This document shows, piece by piece, positions 1 through 6,444 of a stretch of 9,372 nt of DNA. A model generated the notes under the pieces. It worked only from the letters and a program-made list of their open reading frames with translations, did no database searches and was not told the origin of the DNA. The stretch comes from CAZBWE01 sp964581905 (GTDB lineage: Bacteria; Planctomycetota; Phycisphaerae; Sedimentisphaerales; Anaerobacaceae): the NCBI GenBank assembly GCA_964581905.1, contig CAZOQJ010000097.1, forward strand, positions 1 through 9,372. The letters run 5' to 3'. The stretch's first letter is position 1. Each line of letters begins with the position of its first letter. The position numbers and the translations under genes were made by a program.

Positions 1-599
1 AAGTCAAAAACCCGATAAGTCGTATCAGAGGGTGTTTGAATCTCAGCTATTAACAAACCTGCTCCGATAGTGTGGGCCGCGCCAGCTGGAAGAAAGTGGC
101 ACTGGCCAGCTTCGACAGGTATTTCCGACAATAGTTCGGCAACATTACCTTCTTTTATTGCCTCAGTAAATTTTTCTTTTGTAACACCTTTTTTCAGCCC
201 TTTATAAATTACCGCACCCGGCGCAGCAAATATAATATACCAGCACTCGGTTTTGGGCTCTCCCTTGCCCATACGCAGGCAGGTCTGCTCATCAGGATGA
301 ACCTGGACGCTTAAGATATCCTCAGCGTCAAGGAATTTAATTAACAGTGGGAAATGACCCGAGAAACTCTCATCACCCATTATTTCTTTGGGATACTTTT
401 CAATGACCGAGCCAAGTGTCTGTCCGGCCAGTTCGCCATTAGCGATTATTGATTTATCATCCGGCAAATCAGCCACTTCCCAGCTTTCGCCGATTTTCTC
501 ATCCTTCGGTATATCCTTGCCGAAGACCTCTTGCAGTTTCTGGCCGCCCCATATACGCTGCTTGTATATGGGTTTAAATTTTAATGGATATACTTTCAC
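1..599 (-). CDS. manA: Mannose-6-phosphate isomerase, class I (C-terminal part outside window)
   Basis: Interconverts mannose-6-phosphate and fructose-6-phosphate in the cytoplasm; the family is zinc dependent. The 199 residues present are the N-terminal part, running off the left edge. Visible signatures are IWGG (16-19), GESWEVAD (37-44), the metal-ligand motif VQVHPDE (98-104; Gln99 and His101), Glu118 in KTECW, and LPAGAAHTIG (170-179; His176) followed by AEIQTPSDTTYRVFD. These four ligands match the short bacterial class I enzymes (about 310-320 residues). The start is GTG at 599-597: the frame is closed by a stop just upstream and contains no ATG before KVYPLKF. No strong Shine-Dalgarno is visible. 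The gene begins 26 bp after the stop of a metal ABC permease, so it is probably the last or a late cistron of the metal-uptake operon. Family assignment is very secure; co-transcription is inferred. Confidence 0.95.
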   Translation of the reverse strand, partial: MKVYPLKFKPIYKQRIWGGQKLQEVFGKDIPKDEKIGESWEVADLPDDKSIIANGELAGQTLGSVIEKYPKEIMGDESFSGHFPLLIKFLDAEDILSVQVHPDEQTCLRMGKGEPKTECWYIIFAAPGAVIYKGLKKGVTKEKFTEAIKEGNVAELLSEIPVEAGQCHFLPAGAAHTIGAGLLIAEIQTPSDTTYRVFD

Positions 600-625
600 T
601 GCTGTTATTTTAACCGTGTAATGCC

Positions 626-1495
626 CTATTGTCTATAATTGAAACCGAGTTTACTGATGATTGCTGCAACCGTCAACTCACCGCCGAGAAACAAGGCAAC
701 CGCAGGTCCAACTGAAAAGTCAAAATAATAGGCAAATAACAGCCCTGCTATTGATGCTACTATAACTGCTACCCAAATAATAATTAACTGTTTAACTAAA
801 TGCGAAGAGAAAATAGCTGATATTGTGGCTGGTATTATGAGATATGCAAATACCACAACAACGCCACCAATTTGAACAGATAGCGTTATTACAATACCAA
901 GCAACAGATAGAAAATAAAATCCCAAAATACTACCTTAACTCCCGAATTTCGAGCTTGCGGTTCGACCTCGCTCACCGCCCTGAGCTTGTCGAAGGGCTG
1001 ATAACTATTCGAGATGTTAGTCAATGGTTTCCGGATAAGGTAGAAGCAAAAGCCCACCGCAGAAAAAGTAAGTAAACTCACTACCACGTCTGTCCAACTC
1101 GTCCAAAGAAGACTGCCAGAAAGTATATGCTGAACATGTATATGACCACCTGGTGCAATGCCAACAAGAAAAAGAACCGCAGCAGCAGCAATGGCATAGG
1201 AAATACCGATGATTGCTTCGAGTGAGAGCTGAAAAATTTTGCTTCGTACCACAGCATAAAATATGGCTGCAAGCAAAACAAAACTTAAGGAGCATGAATA
1301 TGCAACCAGAGAATCTCCATGTACCTTAAACACAAGATGAGCAATGATAGAGCCCACCGCTGCAACCTGGGCCAGAGCAATATCGATAAAGATGACTTCC
1401 CTTTTAAGCACATGTATTCCCAAATAGCCGAGAATAGAACTCATCAAAATACATGCAAGGAAAGGTAAACCTAAAATTTGAATTATAGGCGGCAT
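626..1495 (-). CDS. Metal (zinc/manganese-type) ABC transporter permease, ABC-3 family, with in-frame repeat insertion
   Basis: Inner-membrane permease of the ZnuB/TroC/TroD family, expected to form the channel for a divalent metal delivered by the periplasmic binding protein. The 289 residues contain about eight hydrophobic segments, the conserved early motif DIALAQVAAVGS (38-49), EAIIGISYAIAAAA (93-106), GHIHVQHILSGSLLW (117-131) and WDFIFYLLLGIVITLSV (191-207). The start ATG has AGAGGA about 8 nt upstream. Residues about 166-179 (QPFDKLRAVSEVEP) are encoded by a hairpin-forming repeat. Between the RK and WDF landmarks this protein has 34 residues while the paralogue encoded just upstream has 16, so about 18 residues look inserted in a cytoplasmic or periplasmic loop. 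It is the second permease in the operon and suggests a heterodimeric channel. The metal (Zn, Mn or another) cannot be fixed from the sequence. Confidence 0.9.
   Translation of the reverse strand: MPPIIQILGLPFLACILMSSILGYLGIHVLKREVIFIDIALAQVAAVGSIIAHLVFKVHGDSLVAYSCSLSFVLLAAIFYAVVRSKIFQLSLEAIIGISYAIAAAAVLFLVGIAPGGHIHVQHILSGSLLWTSWTDVVVSLLTFSAVGFCFYLIRKPLTNISNSYQPFDKLRAVSEVEPQARNSGVKVVFWDFIFYLLLGIVITLSVQIGGVVVVFAYLIIPATISAIFSSHLVKQLIIIWVAVIVASIAGLLFAYYFDFSVGPAVALFLGGELTVAAIISKLGFNYRQ
961..1000. repeat. Hairpin-forming palindromic repeat inside a permease gene
   Basis: Outer stem TTCGAC (962-967) pairs with GTCGAA (989-994), inner stem GCTCA (971-975) pairs with TGAGC (982-986), with a small internal loop and the apical loop CCGCCC. 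The sequence contains CCTGAGCTTGTCGAAGGG, which I recall as the core of a very common dispersed repeat in environmental bacterial genomes; its translation PFDKLRA recurs in predicted proteins. Here it is read in frame through the permease. The extent of the element and any target duplication cannot be fixed from one copy. Confidence 0.75.
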
Positions 1496-1510
1496 AGCTC
1501 ATATCCTCTC

Positions 1511-1543
1511 TGGCTCGGCAGGCACGCCGTGGCCTGACGGCTC
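1511..1543. repeat. GC-rich imperfect palindrome between the two permease genes
   Basis: CAGGC (1519-1523) pairs with GCCTG (1532-1536), AC (1524-1525) continues with GT (1529-1530), and outside the core further G-C and wobble pairs extend the stem with mismatches. It is much more GC-rich than the surrounding genes and fills most of the 46-bp gap between the two permease cistrons, starting right at the stop codon of the first. This is typical of a REP-like intergenic element; it may also stabilise the mRNA segment or tune translation of the following permease. It differs in sequence from the repeat at 961-1000. Confidence 0.5.
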
Positions 1544-2366
1544 ATGCAAACAATTTATTGTTAGAAAATAAACACCGAATAGATACGGCAGCGATGAAGA
1601 AAACTCCCAGGCACAAAACTAGGCTGGGGCCATACGGCAGGTCGAAAAAATAGGATGAGCATAGTCCAATCAAACAGGCTATAAAACCGGCGGTCCATCC
1701 TATTACAACGGCTCCAGCCCATTTTTTGGTAAACATCGCTGCGATAGCTGCTGGAATCATCAAAAATGCGTACGCTAATAAAACACCTGCAATAGGAACA
1801 ATTAAAACCGTGATAATGCCCTGAGTTGTAAATAGCAGAAAATCCCATAGTTTCTCACTTTTAATGCCGGAAGGATTTTCTGCCAAACCTATGAATTTCC
1901 GGCGGAACTTATAATGAAACAATAGCAGGATGATATATACAATGGTTGTTGCACAAACCAGCGGCCAGCTTACCCACAGCATAGAGCCCGCAAGTGTTTT
2001 AGTTACGTAGGCTCCGCCGCCACGAAGCTTGTCTCCCAGCAAAAGTGAGGCAACCAGTGCCATAGCATACATAATGCCAATAACCGCCTCGCGAGGTATG
2101 GCTTTGCTTTTAGGCTTTATTAAGGCCAGCAACAGTGCACCGAATAACACAGCTATCATCGAGGTTAAATAAGATTGAGCTGTGCCGTATTCTATTCCCA
2201 GACCTATGCCGGCAAGAGCACCAAAGGCTGCCAGCTGGTCGAGTACCAAATCCGAGAATATTAATGTCCGCCTGATTATGTGCAAGCCTATATAAGTATG
2301 CAGAATTAATACAACGGCTAATAAGGCAATTTGAACTGAAAAAAACCGTATTATTTCTGATTGCAT
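1542..2366 (-). CDS. Metal (zinc/manganese-type) ABC transporter permease, ABC-3 family
   Basis: Second ZnuB-type inner-membrane permease, 274 residues, with about eight hydrophobic segments. Motifs shared with its neighbour are DLVLDQLAAFGA (39-50), REAVIGIMYAMAL (92-104), GGGAYVTKTLAGSMLWVSW and the loop WDFLLF followed by IAGVLLAYAFLMIPAAIAAMF. The shared pattern but low overall identity indicates an old duplication or two distinct subfamily members, as in TroC/TroD systems that use two different permeases. It starts 15 bp after the stop of the binding-protein gene, with a weak AAAGAA Shine-Dalgarno. In related operons an ATPase gene normally lies at this junction; here there is no room for one. 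Function as a permease is secure; the metal is inferred from the partner protein and regulator. Confidence 0.9.
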   Translation of the reverse strand: MQSEIIRFFSVQIALLAVVLILHTYIGLHIIRRTLIFSDLVLDQLAAFGALAGIGLGIEYGTAQSYLTSMIAVLFGALLLALIKPKSKAIPREAVIGIMYAMALVASLLLGDKLRGGGAYVTKTLAGSMLWVSWPLVCATTIVYIILLLFHYKFRRKFIGLAENPSGIKSEKLWDFLLFTTQGIITVLIVPIAGVLLAYAFLMIPAAIAAMFTKKWAGAVVIGWTAGFIACLIGLCSSYFFDLPYGPSLVLCLGVFFIAAVSIRCLFSNNKLFA

Positions 2367-2381
2367 AACAGTTCTTTCTAA

Positions 2382-3434
2382 TTAGTGTGTGCTTAGAATT
2401 CCTTTCTTTTCTGCTGCTTTTGATAGTCCTTCAACCCAATTGTCCACAAGCTTGAAATAATCATCTACACCCTCGGCACCACCAACATATAATGGAACAA
2501 TAACGGCCTCAGCATCTGTCCTGGCAGCAACTGTTCTTATCTGTTGCTCATCAAAGTAGTTGGCTGCCAAGATAATTCTGATGTTTCTTTCTTTCATAAG
2601 ATTAATAAGGTCAGTTACATGCTTTGCCGAAGGCGGTATTCCGGGCTTGGGTTCCACATTTCCAGCTTCTTCAAGGCCAAAAAGTTTGACGAAGTAAATC
2701 CAGTTCTTATGATAGGTGACTATCGGCGTTCCTCTTAGCGGAAGCATCTTTTTCATCCAACCACCTAAGTATTCGAGCAAAGGTTTGCCTTCAAACTGCT
2801 GCTCTTGCAGGAATGATATTAGTTTGTCCTGCTCGGCAAGGCTGTATAGCGTATCGGCACCTAACATTTCCACAAGCTTTTTGCCAAATAACCGCTCGTC
2901 GATTTCTTTATGTAATCTTTGGAGGTTTTGTAGGTAAAGTTCTTTGCCTTCCGGGTCGTTTTTAATCAGTCCCGTAGCTATATTCTTAGCAGCTATCTTC
3001 ATATTAATGGGGCTACAAGTTATATGCGGATTGCCGTAAATATGGACACCGCCCTCAGCTCTCGACATTGTCTTAGGCTTTTCTAATAAACTCATGCCGG
3101 CGGACGCAGAGACATAACCGGGCTGGCCGCTTCGGATTTTCCCGTTACCCGAATTATCTATTACTGTCTGAACCCACAGTTCCAAGTCCAGGCCGGTATC
3201 AATTAAAACATCCGCTTCCCTCAAGGCTGTGGCAAATGAAGGTTTGGGCCGGATGAAGTGGGCATCCTGGTCACCTCTAACGATAGACTTTACAAAAACA
3301 CGTTCACCACCGACATATCTCGCAAAAAAGGCATAATCAGGCAGTGTTGTTACAACATTAAGATTCGTCTTGGCATAAAGATTTGTTACCCAAAAAAGCG
3401 GAGCCAATCCCATTATAAATATTATCTTTTTCAT
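2382..3434 (-). CDS. Metal ABC transporter substrate-binding protein (ZnuA/TroA-like)
   Basis: Periplasmic or lipid-free solute-binding protein of the cluster A-I metal family, 350 residues. The N-terminus MKKIIFIMGLAPLFWVTNLYA is a signal peptide with likely cleavage after ..LYA; no lipobox Cys is seen. The mature chain opens with LNVVTTLPDYAFFARYVGGERV, typical of the family. Candidate metal ligands are His59 (QDAHFIRPKPS; usual form DPHxYEPxPSD), His137 (GNPHITCSP; usual form DPHxWLDP), His242 (VTYHKNWIYFVKLFGL) and an acidic residue near 295-296 (NYFDEQQ). The long His-rich loop of many zinc-specific ZnuA proteins is missing, so zinc versus manganese is not settled by sequence. The start ATG follows AAGGAG, which sits in the 20-bp gap behind the porin gene. 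Close spacing to porin and permeases marks one transport operon. Confidence 0.92.
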   Translation of the reverse strand: MKKIIFIMGLAPLFWVTNLYAKTNLNVVTTLPDYAFFARYVGGERVFVKSIVRGDQDAHFIRPKPSFATALREADVLIDTGLDLELWVQTVIDNSGNGKIRSGQPGYVSASAGMSLLEKPKTMSRAEGGVHIYGNPHITCSPINMKIAAKNIATGLIKNDPEGKELYLQNLQRLHKEIDERLFGKKLVEMLGADTLYSLAEQDKLISFLQEQQFEGKPLLEYLGGWMKKMLPLRGTPIVTYHKNWIYFVKLFGLEEAGNVEPKPGIPPSAKHVTDLINLMKERNIRIILAANYFDEQQIRTVAARTDAEAVIVPLYVGGAEGVDDYFKLVDNWVEGLSKAAEKKGILSTH

Positions 3435-3454
3435 AGTAATCTCGCTCCTTTCTA

Positions 3455-4861
3455 TTAGTAACGTTCGTGTTTATGTGGGCCGGCAGAGAATATGGCCTGA
3501 AGCCAGATGACGTGTTCAGGGTTTTCTATACCCTTGCCGTTACTGCAATCGTACTCTGCACGGAACTTAACAAATGGGCTTTGCCACCAGGTAATATATG
3601 GGCTGATTTGCCACAGATATGGATTATCACCTGTCACAGCCAACGGTGACAGCGACAGTGCACTTGAGATATTCGCATAGCTTTTGGTATCGGGTACGTA
3701 GAAGTCGCCCCGGATGCCGATATCGATTGTGCGTGAAATTTTGCTTTGGAGATAGCTGTACAAGCCCCAGGCGTTGATAGCATCGGAACCTGAGCTATCT
3801 GGTGCCATAAGTTCTTTGTTCAACCAATACGCTTCGCTTCGCCATTCAACATTTCTGTATCGCATCTTTTCAGTCGGTTCCCACAAAACCGAAAGGTCGG
3901 CACCCAAGACGGTAGTCACTTTACTGCTGTTTTGCTTAGTACCACCTGAAATATCCCACTCGTCATTCCAGCCAACAAGGCCGGTAAGACCCCATTCCAA
4001 ATAGGTATCTTTTGACAGGTCCCGATAGTTCTTGTAGTGAGCAAGTAAGCTGGGTCTGTTATGTGCATTGTCGCCAAACAGCTGACTATTTGAGCCATCC
4101 GTAACCTGGAAGGTTAATTGCTGTGATGATTTGCCGGCAGGGGGCATTAGCCAGTCTAATGATACGCCGCTTTGATTCAAGCCGCCATTACCGAAGATTT
4201 CGCGGAGAGCCAAAGGAAAATCTACCTGATCAAGTGCGTGTTTGTGCCATCGGTTTACTACGCCGAACTGCTGACGAAATTTACCGAAAGTAAAATTCAG
4301 GTCATCACTAAAATTGTATAGAGTAACGTATCCTTCACCAAGCTTAGCTTCACTCTCAGTAACCGGTATCGCTGCCTTAAATCTGGTGTATGGATCAAGC
4401 CACGACTCAACATGGATATCAAGAACACGAAAATCGAAATTACTACTCTCATTGGAGGTACTATCCTGTCTGCTGGAAAATAAAAAATCTCCAGCAAAGC
4501 TGATTTCAGGATTCAAGGCCTGCAGGCCAAGTCCGCGGGATTTGAAAGATGTTTCCTCAAGCTCTTTTTCAGTAATAATCTCCTCTGCTGCCTTGGCCTT
4601 TGCTAATTCTCGCAGAGCTGTAAGTTCATCTTTGGCCTTTGGCTTACCAGTCTTATCAGCGAGTTTGTTAATTTGCTGTTTTAACGCATTGATTTCAGCG
4701 TTATGTTTCTTTTGCATCTCAATCATCTGCTGCTGAAGCTCAATAATGCGGGCATTTAATTGCTCAATCGCTTTGAAACTGTCCTGCTTTTCCTGTGATA
4801 TCGCAATGTTGACGGGGGAAACCAGAAGAAGAATTATCGGTATAATAACTCTTGTTGACAT
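3455..4861 (-). CDS. Outer-membrane porin associated with metal uptake, coiled-coil N-terminus
   Basis: A 468-residue outer-membrane beta-barrel protein. Residues 1-22 form a signal peptide (..NIAISQ). About 28-75 are a heptad-rich coiled coil (IEQLNARIIELQQQMIEMQ and following), then a charged Ala/Glu/Lys linker, then from about 110 a barrel with alternating aromatic strands, such as RVLDIHVESWLDPYTRFKA and VTLYNFSDDLNFTFGKFRQQFG. The chain ends in an amphipathic strand plus GPHKHERY, with a terminal aromatic and a short His motif. This layout resembles uncharacterised porin-like proteins that I recall near zinc ABC systems. AAAGGAG lies 7 nt before the ATG. Its stop (TAA TAG in tandem) is 20 bp before the binding-protein gene. 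I infer that it lets the metal across the outer membrane; substrate specificity is not shown by the sequence. Confidence 0.8.
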   Translation of the reverse strand: MSTRVIIPIILLLVSPVNIAISQEKQDSFKAIEQLNARIIELQQQMIEMQKKHNAEINALKQQINKLADKTGKPKAKDELTALRELAKAKAAEEIITEKELEETSFKSRGLGLQALNPEISFAGDFLFSSRQDSTSNESSNFDFRVLDIHVESWLDPYTRFKAAIPVTESEAKLGEGYVTLYNFSDDLNFTFGKFRQQFGVVNRWHKHALDQVDFPLALREIFGNGGLNQSGVSLDWLMPPAGKSSQQLTFQVTDGSNSQLFGDNAHNRPSLLAHYKNYRDLSKDTYLEWGLTGLVGWNDEWDISGGTKQNSSKVTTVLGADLSVLWEPTEKMRYRNVEWRSEAYWLNKELMAPDSSGSDAINAWGLYSYLQSKISRTIDIGIRGDFYVPDTKSYANISSALSLSPLAVTGDNPYLWQISPYITWWQSPFVKFRAEYDCSNGKGIENPEHVIWLQAIFSAGPHKHERY

Positions 4862-4926
4862 TCTTACACTCCTTTGAAACTTTTCCTTAGTTATAGAGCT
4901 ACCTAAAAGTATTTTTAAGCAGACAC

Positions 4927-4970
4927 CTCAGCATCTCGCGTAAGCTTTAATTTTCGAGGTGCATTCTGAG
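4927..4970 (-). other. Imperfect inverted repeat in the leader of the porin gene
   Basis: CTCAG-CAT-CTCG (4927-4938) can pair with CGAG-GTG-(CATT)-CTGAG (4955-4970), leaving a 16-nt AT-rich loop. It sits in the 121-bp gap between the small His/Cys protein gene and the porin gene. No T-run follows it on the transcribed strand, so it is not a classical terminator. It may be an attenuator, an RNA-processing or stability element, or chance. Confidence 0.3.
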
Positions 4971-4982
4971 TATAATAAGTAG

Positions 4983-5285
4983 TTAGGAGATGTAAGGTGG
5001 TGCTCTTGAATTGAAAGACCGTGGGTAGAATTGTTCCACATAAATTGAAGGTCGAAATTCAACGTAATGTTGGAATTGGTTAGTGCTATCGAACAGCAGT
5101 TCCGGCTCCGGCGTAAATTTATCAGAGCTTGTCAGTAACTGCTGGCAAATTTGGCAATGTTCAGAATCATGTTTTTCTGGATGCTCTATGCCGGATAGAT
5201 GCAGCATCCGTGTTAGTCCGGTGGCCATAGCCACAAAGTAAACTATCGTAGTTATCAAAAGGATTTTCCGAGCTAAATTCAGCAA
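4983..5285 (-). CDS. Small membrane-anchored protein with His/Cys metal-binding-like motif
   Basis: A 100-residue protein I do not recognise as a named gene. Residues 6-24 are one hydrophobic segment (signal anchor or uncleaved signal peptide); just after it comes a cluster of potential metal ligands, His29, His35, His39, His43, Cys44 and Cys47 (H-x3-HDSEHCQIC). The rest is polar and ends in SRAPPYIS, a tail that recalls small DUF2946-like proteins found near metal transport genes. The start is TTG at 5285-5283, supported by AGGAG 9 nt upstream; a stop closes the frame a little further up and there is no ATG. It lies 36 bp after the Fur-family gene and 121 bp before the porin gene, same strand. 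A periplasm-facing metal-binding helper is plausible but inferred. Confidence 0.65.
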   Translation of the reverse strand: MLNLARKILLITTIVYFVAMATGLTRMLHLSGIEHPEKHDSEHCQICQQLLTSSDKFTPEPELLFDSTNQFQHYVEFRPSIYVEQFYPRSFNSRAPPYIS

Positions 5286-5294
5286 ATTATAGTT

Positions 5295-5299
5295 CTCCT
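5295..5299 (-). promoter_or_regulatory. Shine-Dalgarno supporting a TTG start
   Basis: AGGAG on the minus strand with a 9-nt spacer to TTG (5285-5283). It is the only good ribosome-binding signal in the 36-bp gap and supports the rare TTG start of the small His/Cys protein. Confidence 0.55.
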
Positions 5300-5321
5300 G
5301 TGAGAATTATTTATCCTTTAT

Positions 5322-5744
5322 TTAAGCACAAGCCGGACACAAGCCTTCAAGCCGAACCTGCTGGCGATGAATAACAAAGCCTTTTTTCAGACCTTTTACA
5401 ATCGGGACGGATAAACCCACAAGGCAGTTAGTTACTCCACAGCTTTTGCAGGTAAAATGAGGATGGCATTGAATTTCGCTGCAGCGATGAGCAAGCTCGA
5501 AATGCACTGCCCTTTTGTGTATAAATGCCTTATGCACCAGCCCCACTCGGTGGAAGCTTTCCAAAACCCGGTAAATGGTAACCTTATTAAGGCGATTTTT
5601 ACCCAACCGTTGCGCAATCTGGTTCTGACTGAGCGGTTTATCCGCCTTTGTCAGCACCTTCAATATCGCCACTCGGCACTTCGTGCAGTAAAGTTCTGCC
5701 GTTTTTAACATTTGCCGAATCTGTAAATCCAAATTTGACTTCAT
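5322..5744 (-). CDS. Fur-family metal-responsive transcriptional regulator (Zur/Nur-like)
   Basis: A 140-residue DNA-binding regulator, normal size for the Fur family. Residues about 10-80 are the winged helix: CRVAILKVL, PLSQNQIAQRLG and recognition helix KVTIYRVLESFHRVGLV. The C-terminal dimer domain has FELAHRCSEIQCHPHFTCKSCG, with a structural Zn site from Cys99/Cys102 and Cys136/Cys139 (CPAC), plus His86, His94, His96 and His126 as possible sensing ligands. Extra cysteines (20, 23, 88, 93, 107) are notable. I place the start at ATG 5744-5742: GGAGG at 5752-5756 is 7 nt from it; ATG at 5747 (4 nt) is also possible, whereas TTG at 5750 is too close. The gene sits between two membrane-protein genes of the metal operon, so autoregulation through the palindrome at 6468-6484 is likely. 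Zn versus Ni or Mn sensing is not decided. Confidence 0.93.
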   Translation of the reverse strand: MKSNLDLQIRQMLKTAELYCTKCRVAILKVLTKADKPLSQNQIAQRLGKNRLNKVTIYRVLESFHRVGLVHKAFIHKRAVHFELAHRCSEIQCHPHFTCKSCGVTNCLVGLSVPIVKGLKKGFVIHRQQVRLEGLCPACA

Positions 5745-5751
5745 CATCAAA

Positions 5752-5756
5752 CCTCC
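5752..5756 (-). promoter_or_regulatory. Shine-Dalgarno deciding the Fur-family start
   Basis: GGAGG on the minus strand lies 1 nt from a TTG, 4 nt from one ATG and 7 nt from a second ATG. The spacing favours the second ATG (5744-5742) as the start of the regulator. Confidence 0.65.
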
Positions 5757-5761
5757 AAGAG

Positions 5762-6385
5762 CTAATTATGCGAGTGCGAGACATCCGTCGCTGAGCTGAC
5801 AAACAACAACGGAAAAACAATATCACTAACACAACAGGGCAGCCACACAGCCAGAAACAAAAAGATAAATATCACAATACCGGTAAAAATAGATAAGTGA
5901 CCGTGCAAAGCCATAAGGACATGAAATAACGAGGCCCATGTACTAAGTAACACATGGCCGGAATGCGGGAATTTCGTCTTCGGCCAGAAATAACCAATCA
6001 AAACTCCCAAAACGGCAGCAGGATTGACTATATACCAGCCCTCAATAAAACCTATATGGCTGTGGGCGTGCAGCCGCAATAAAAGCTCGCCGACATACGG
6101 AATCAGCGAATCACTAACAGTAGCGGTGCCGAGCGAGCCGAAATACCCAATCAACAAAACAACAAGGAAATTCGGTCTTTTCGTATGAAGCTTAAACATT
6201 GAAGCTGTTACGATGGCACTTAATATCACATGAGCAGGATGGAATACGTAGAACAACTGCTCGCTTGTCTGATGCTGCGTATTTCTAAACAGTAGCATCA
6301 AAACAATGCCGGTAAGTGCGCCGAAAAAAGTAAATGGCGCATGGCTTCTCAGTTCGGTCAAAATAACAGCAATTCTTTTTTGCAT
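5762..6385 (-). CDS. Histidine-rich multi-pass membrane protein of unknown function, first gene of the metal operon
   Basis: 207 residues, about six hydrophobic segments (roughly 18-33, 45-64, 73-95, 118-134, 145-160 and 166-198). It carries 15 histidines (about 7%), placed at or near membrane boundaries: FHPAH (48-52), RLHAHSH (104-110), PHSGH (140-144), FHVLMALHGH (154-163) and the tail DVSHSHN. Further possible ligands are Asp92, Glu100, Glu115 and Cys184-Cys185 in LPCCVSD. I do not recognise a named family. The ATG is at 6385-6383; the ribosome site is weak (AGGG 10 nt upstream). It stands directly behind the putative metal operator and 17 bp before the Fur-family gene, which argues for a role in metal handling: importer, metal-dependent sensor partner or assembly factor. 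No ATPase or secondary-transporter signature was found, so the mechanism is unknown. Confidence 0.8.
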   Translation of the reverse strand: MQKRIAVILTELRSHAPFTFFGALTGIVLMLLFRNTQHQTSEQLFYVFHPAHVILSAIVTASMFKLHTKRPNFLVVLLIGYFGSLGTATVSDSLIPYVGELLLRLHAHSHIGFIEGWYIVNPAAVLGVLIGYFWPKTKFPHSGHVLLSTWASLFHVLMALHGHLSIFTGIVIFIFLFLAVWLPCCVSDIVFPLLFVSSATDVSHSHN

Positions 6386-6444
6386 TTGTACTTAGCCCTA
6401 TAACAAAACCAGCTATTAAACCTTGACTTCTTTACAAAAACCAC

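Noticed and set aside
388..621. 77-codon open frame on the plus strand
   Set aside because: Overlaps the mannose-6-phosphate isomerase coding region on the opposite strand, which reads continuously with conserved motifs.
4314..4736. 140-codon open frame on the plus strand
   Set aside because: It lies entirely antisense to the porin's coiled-coil and first barrel region, has low-complexity Ser/Leu/Cys composition, and no ribosome site; a shadow frame.
5322..5750. Regulator start at the upstream TTG (5750)
   Set aside because: GGAGG would be only 1 nt from that codon; two ATG codons at 4 and 7 nt fit better.
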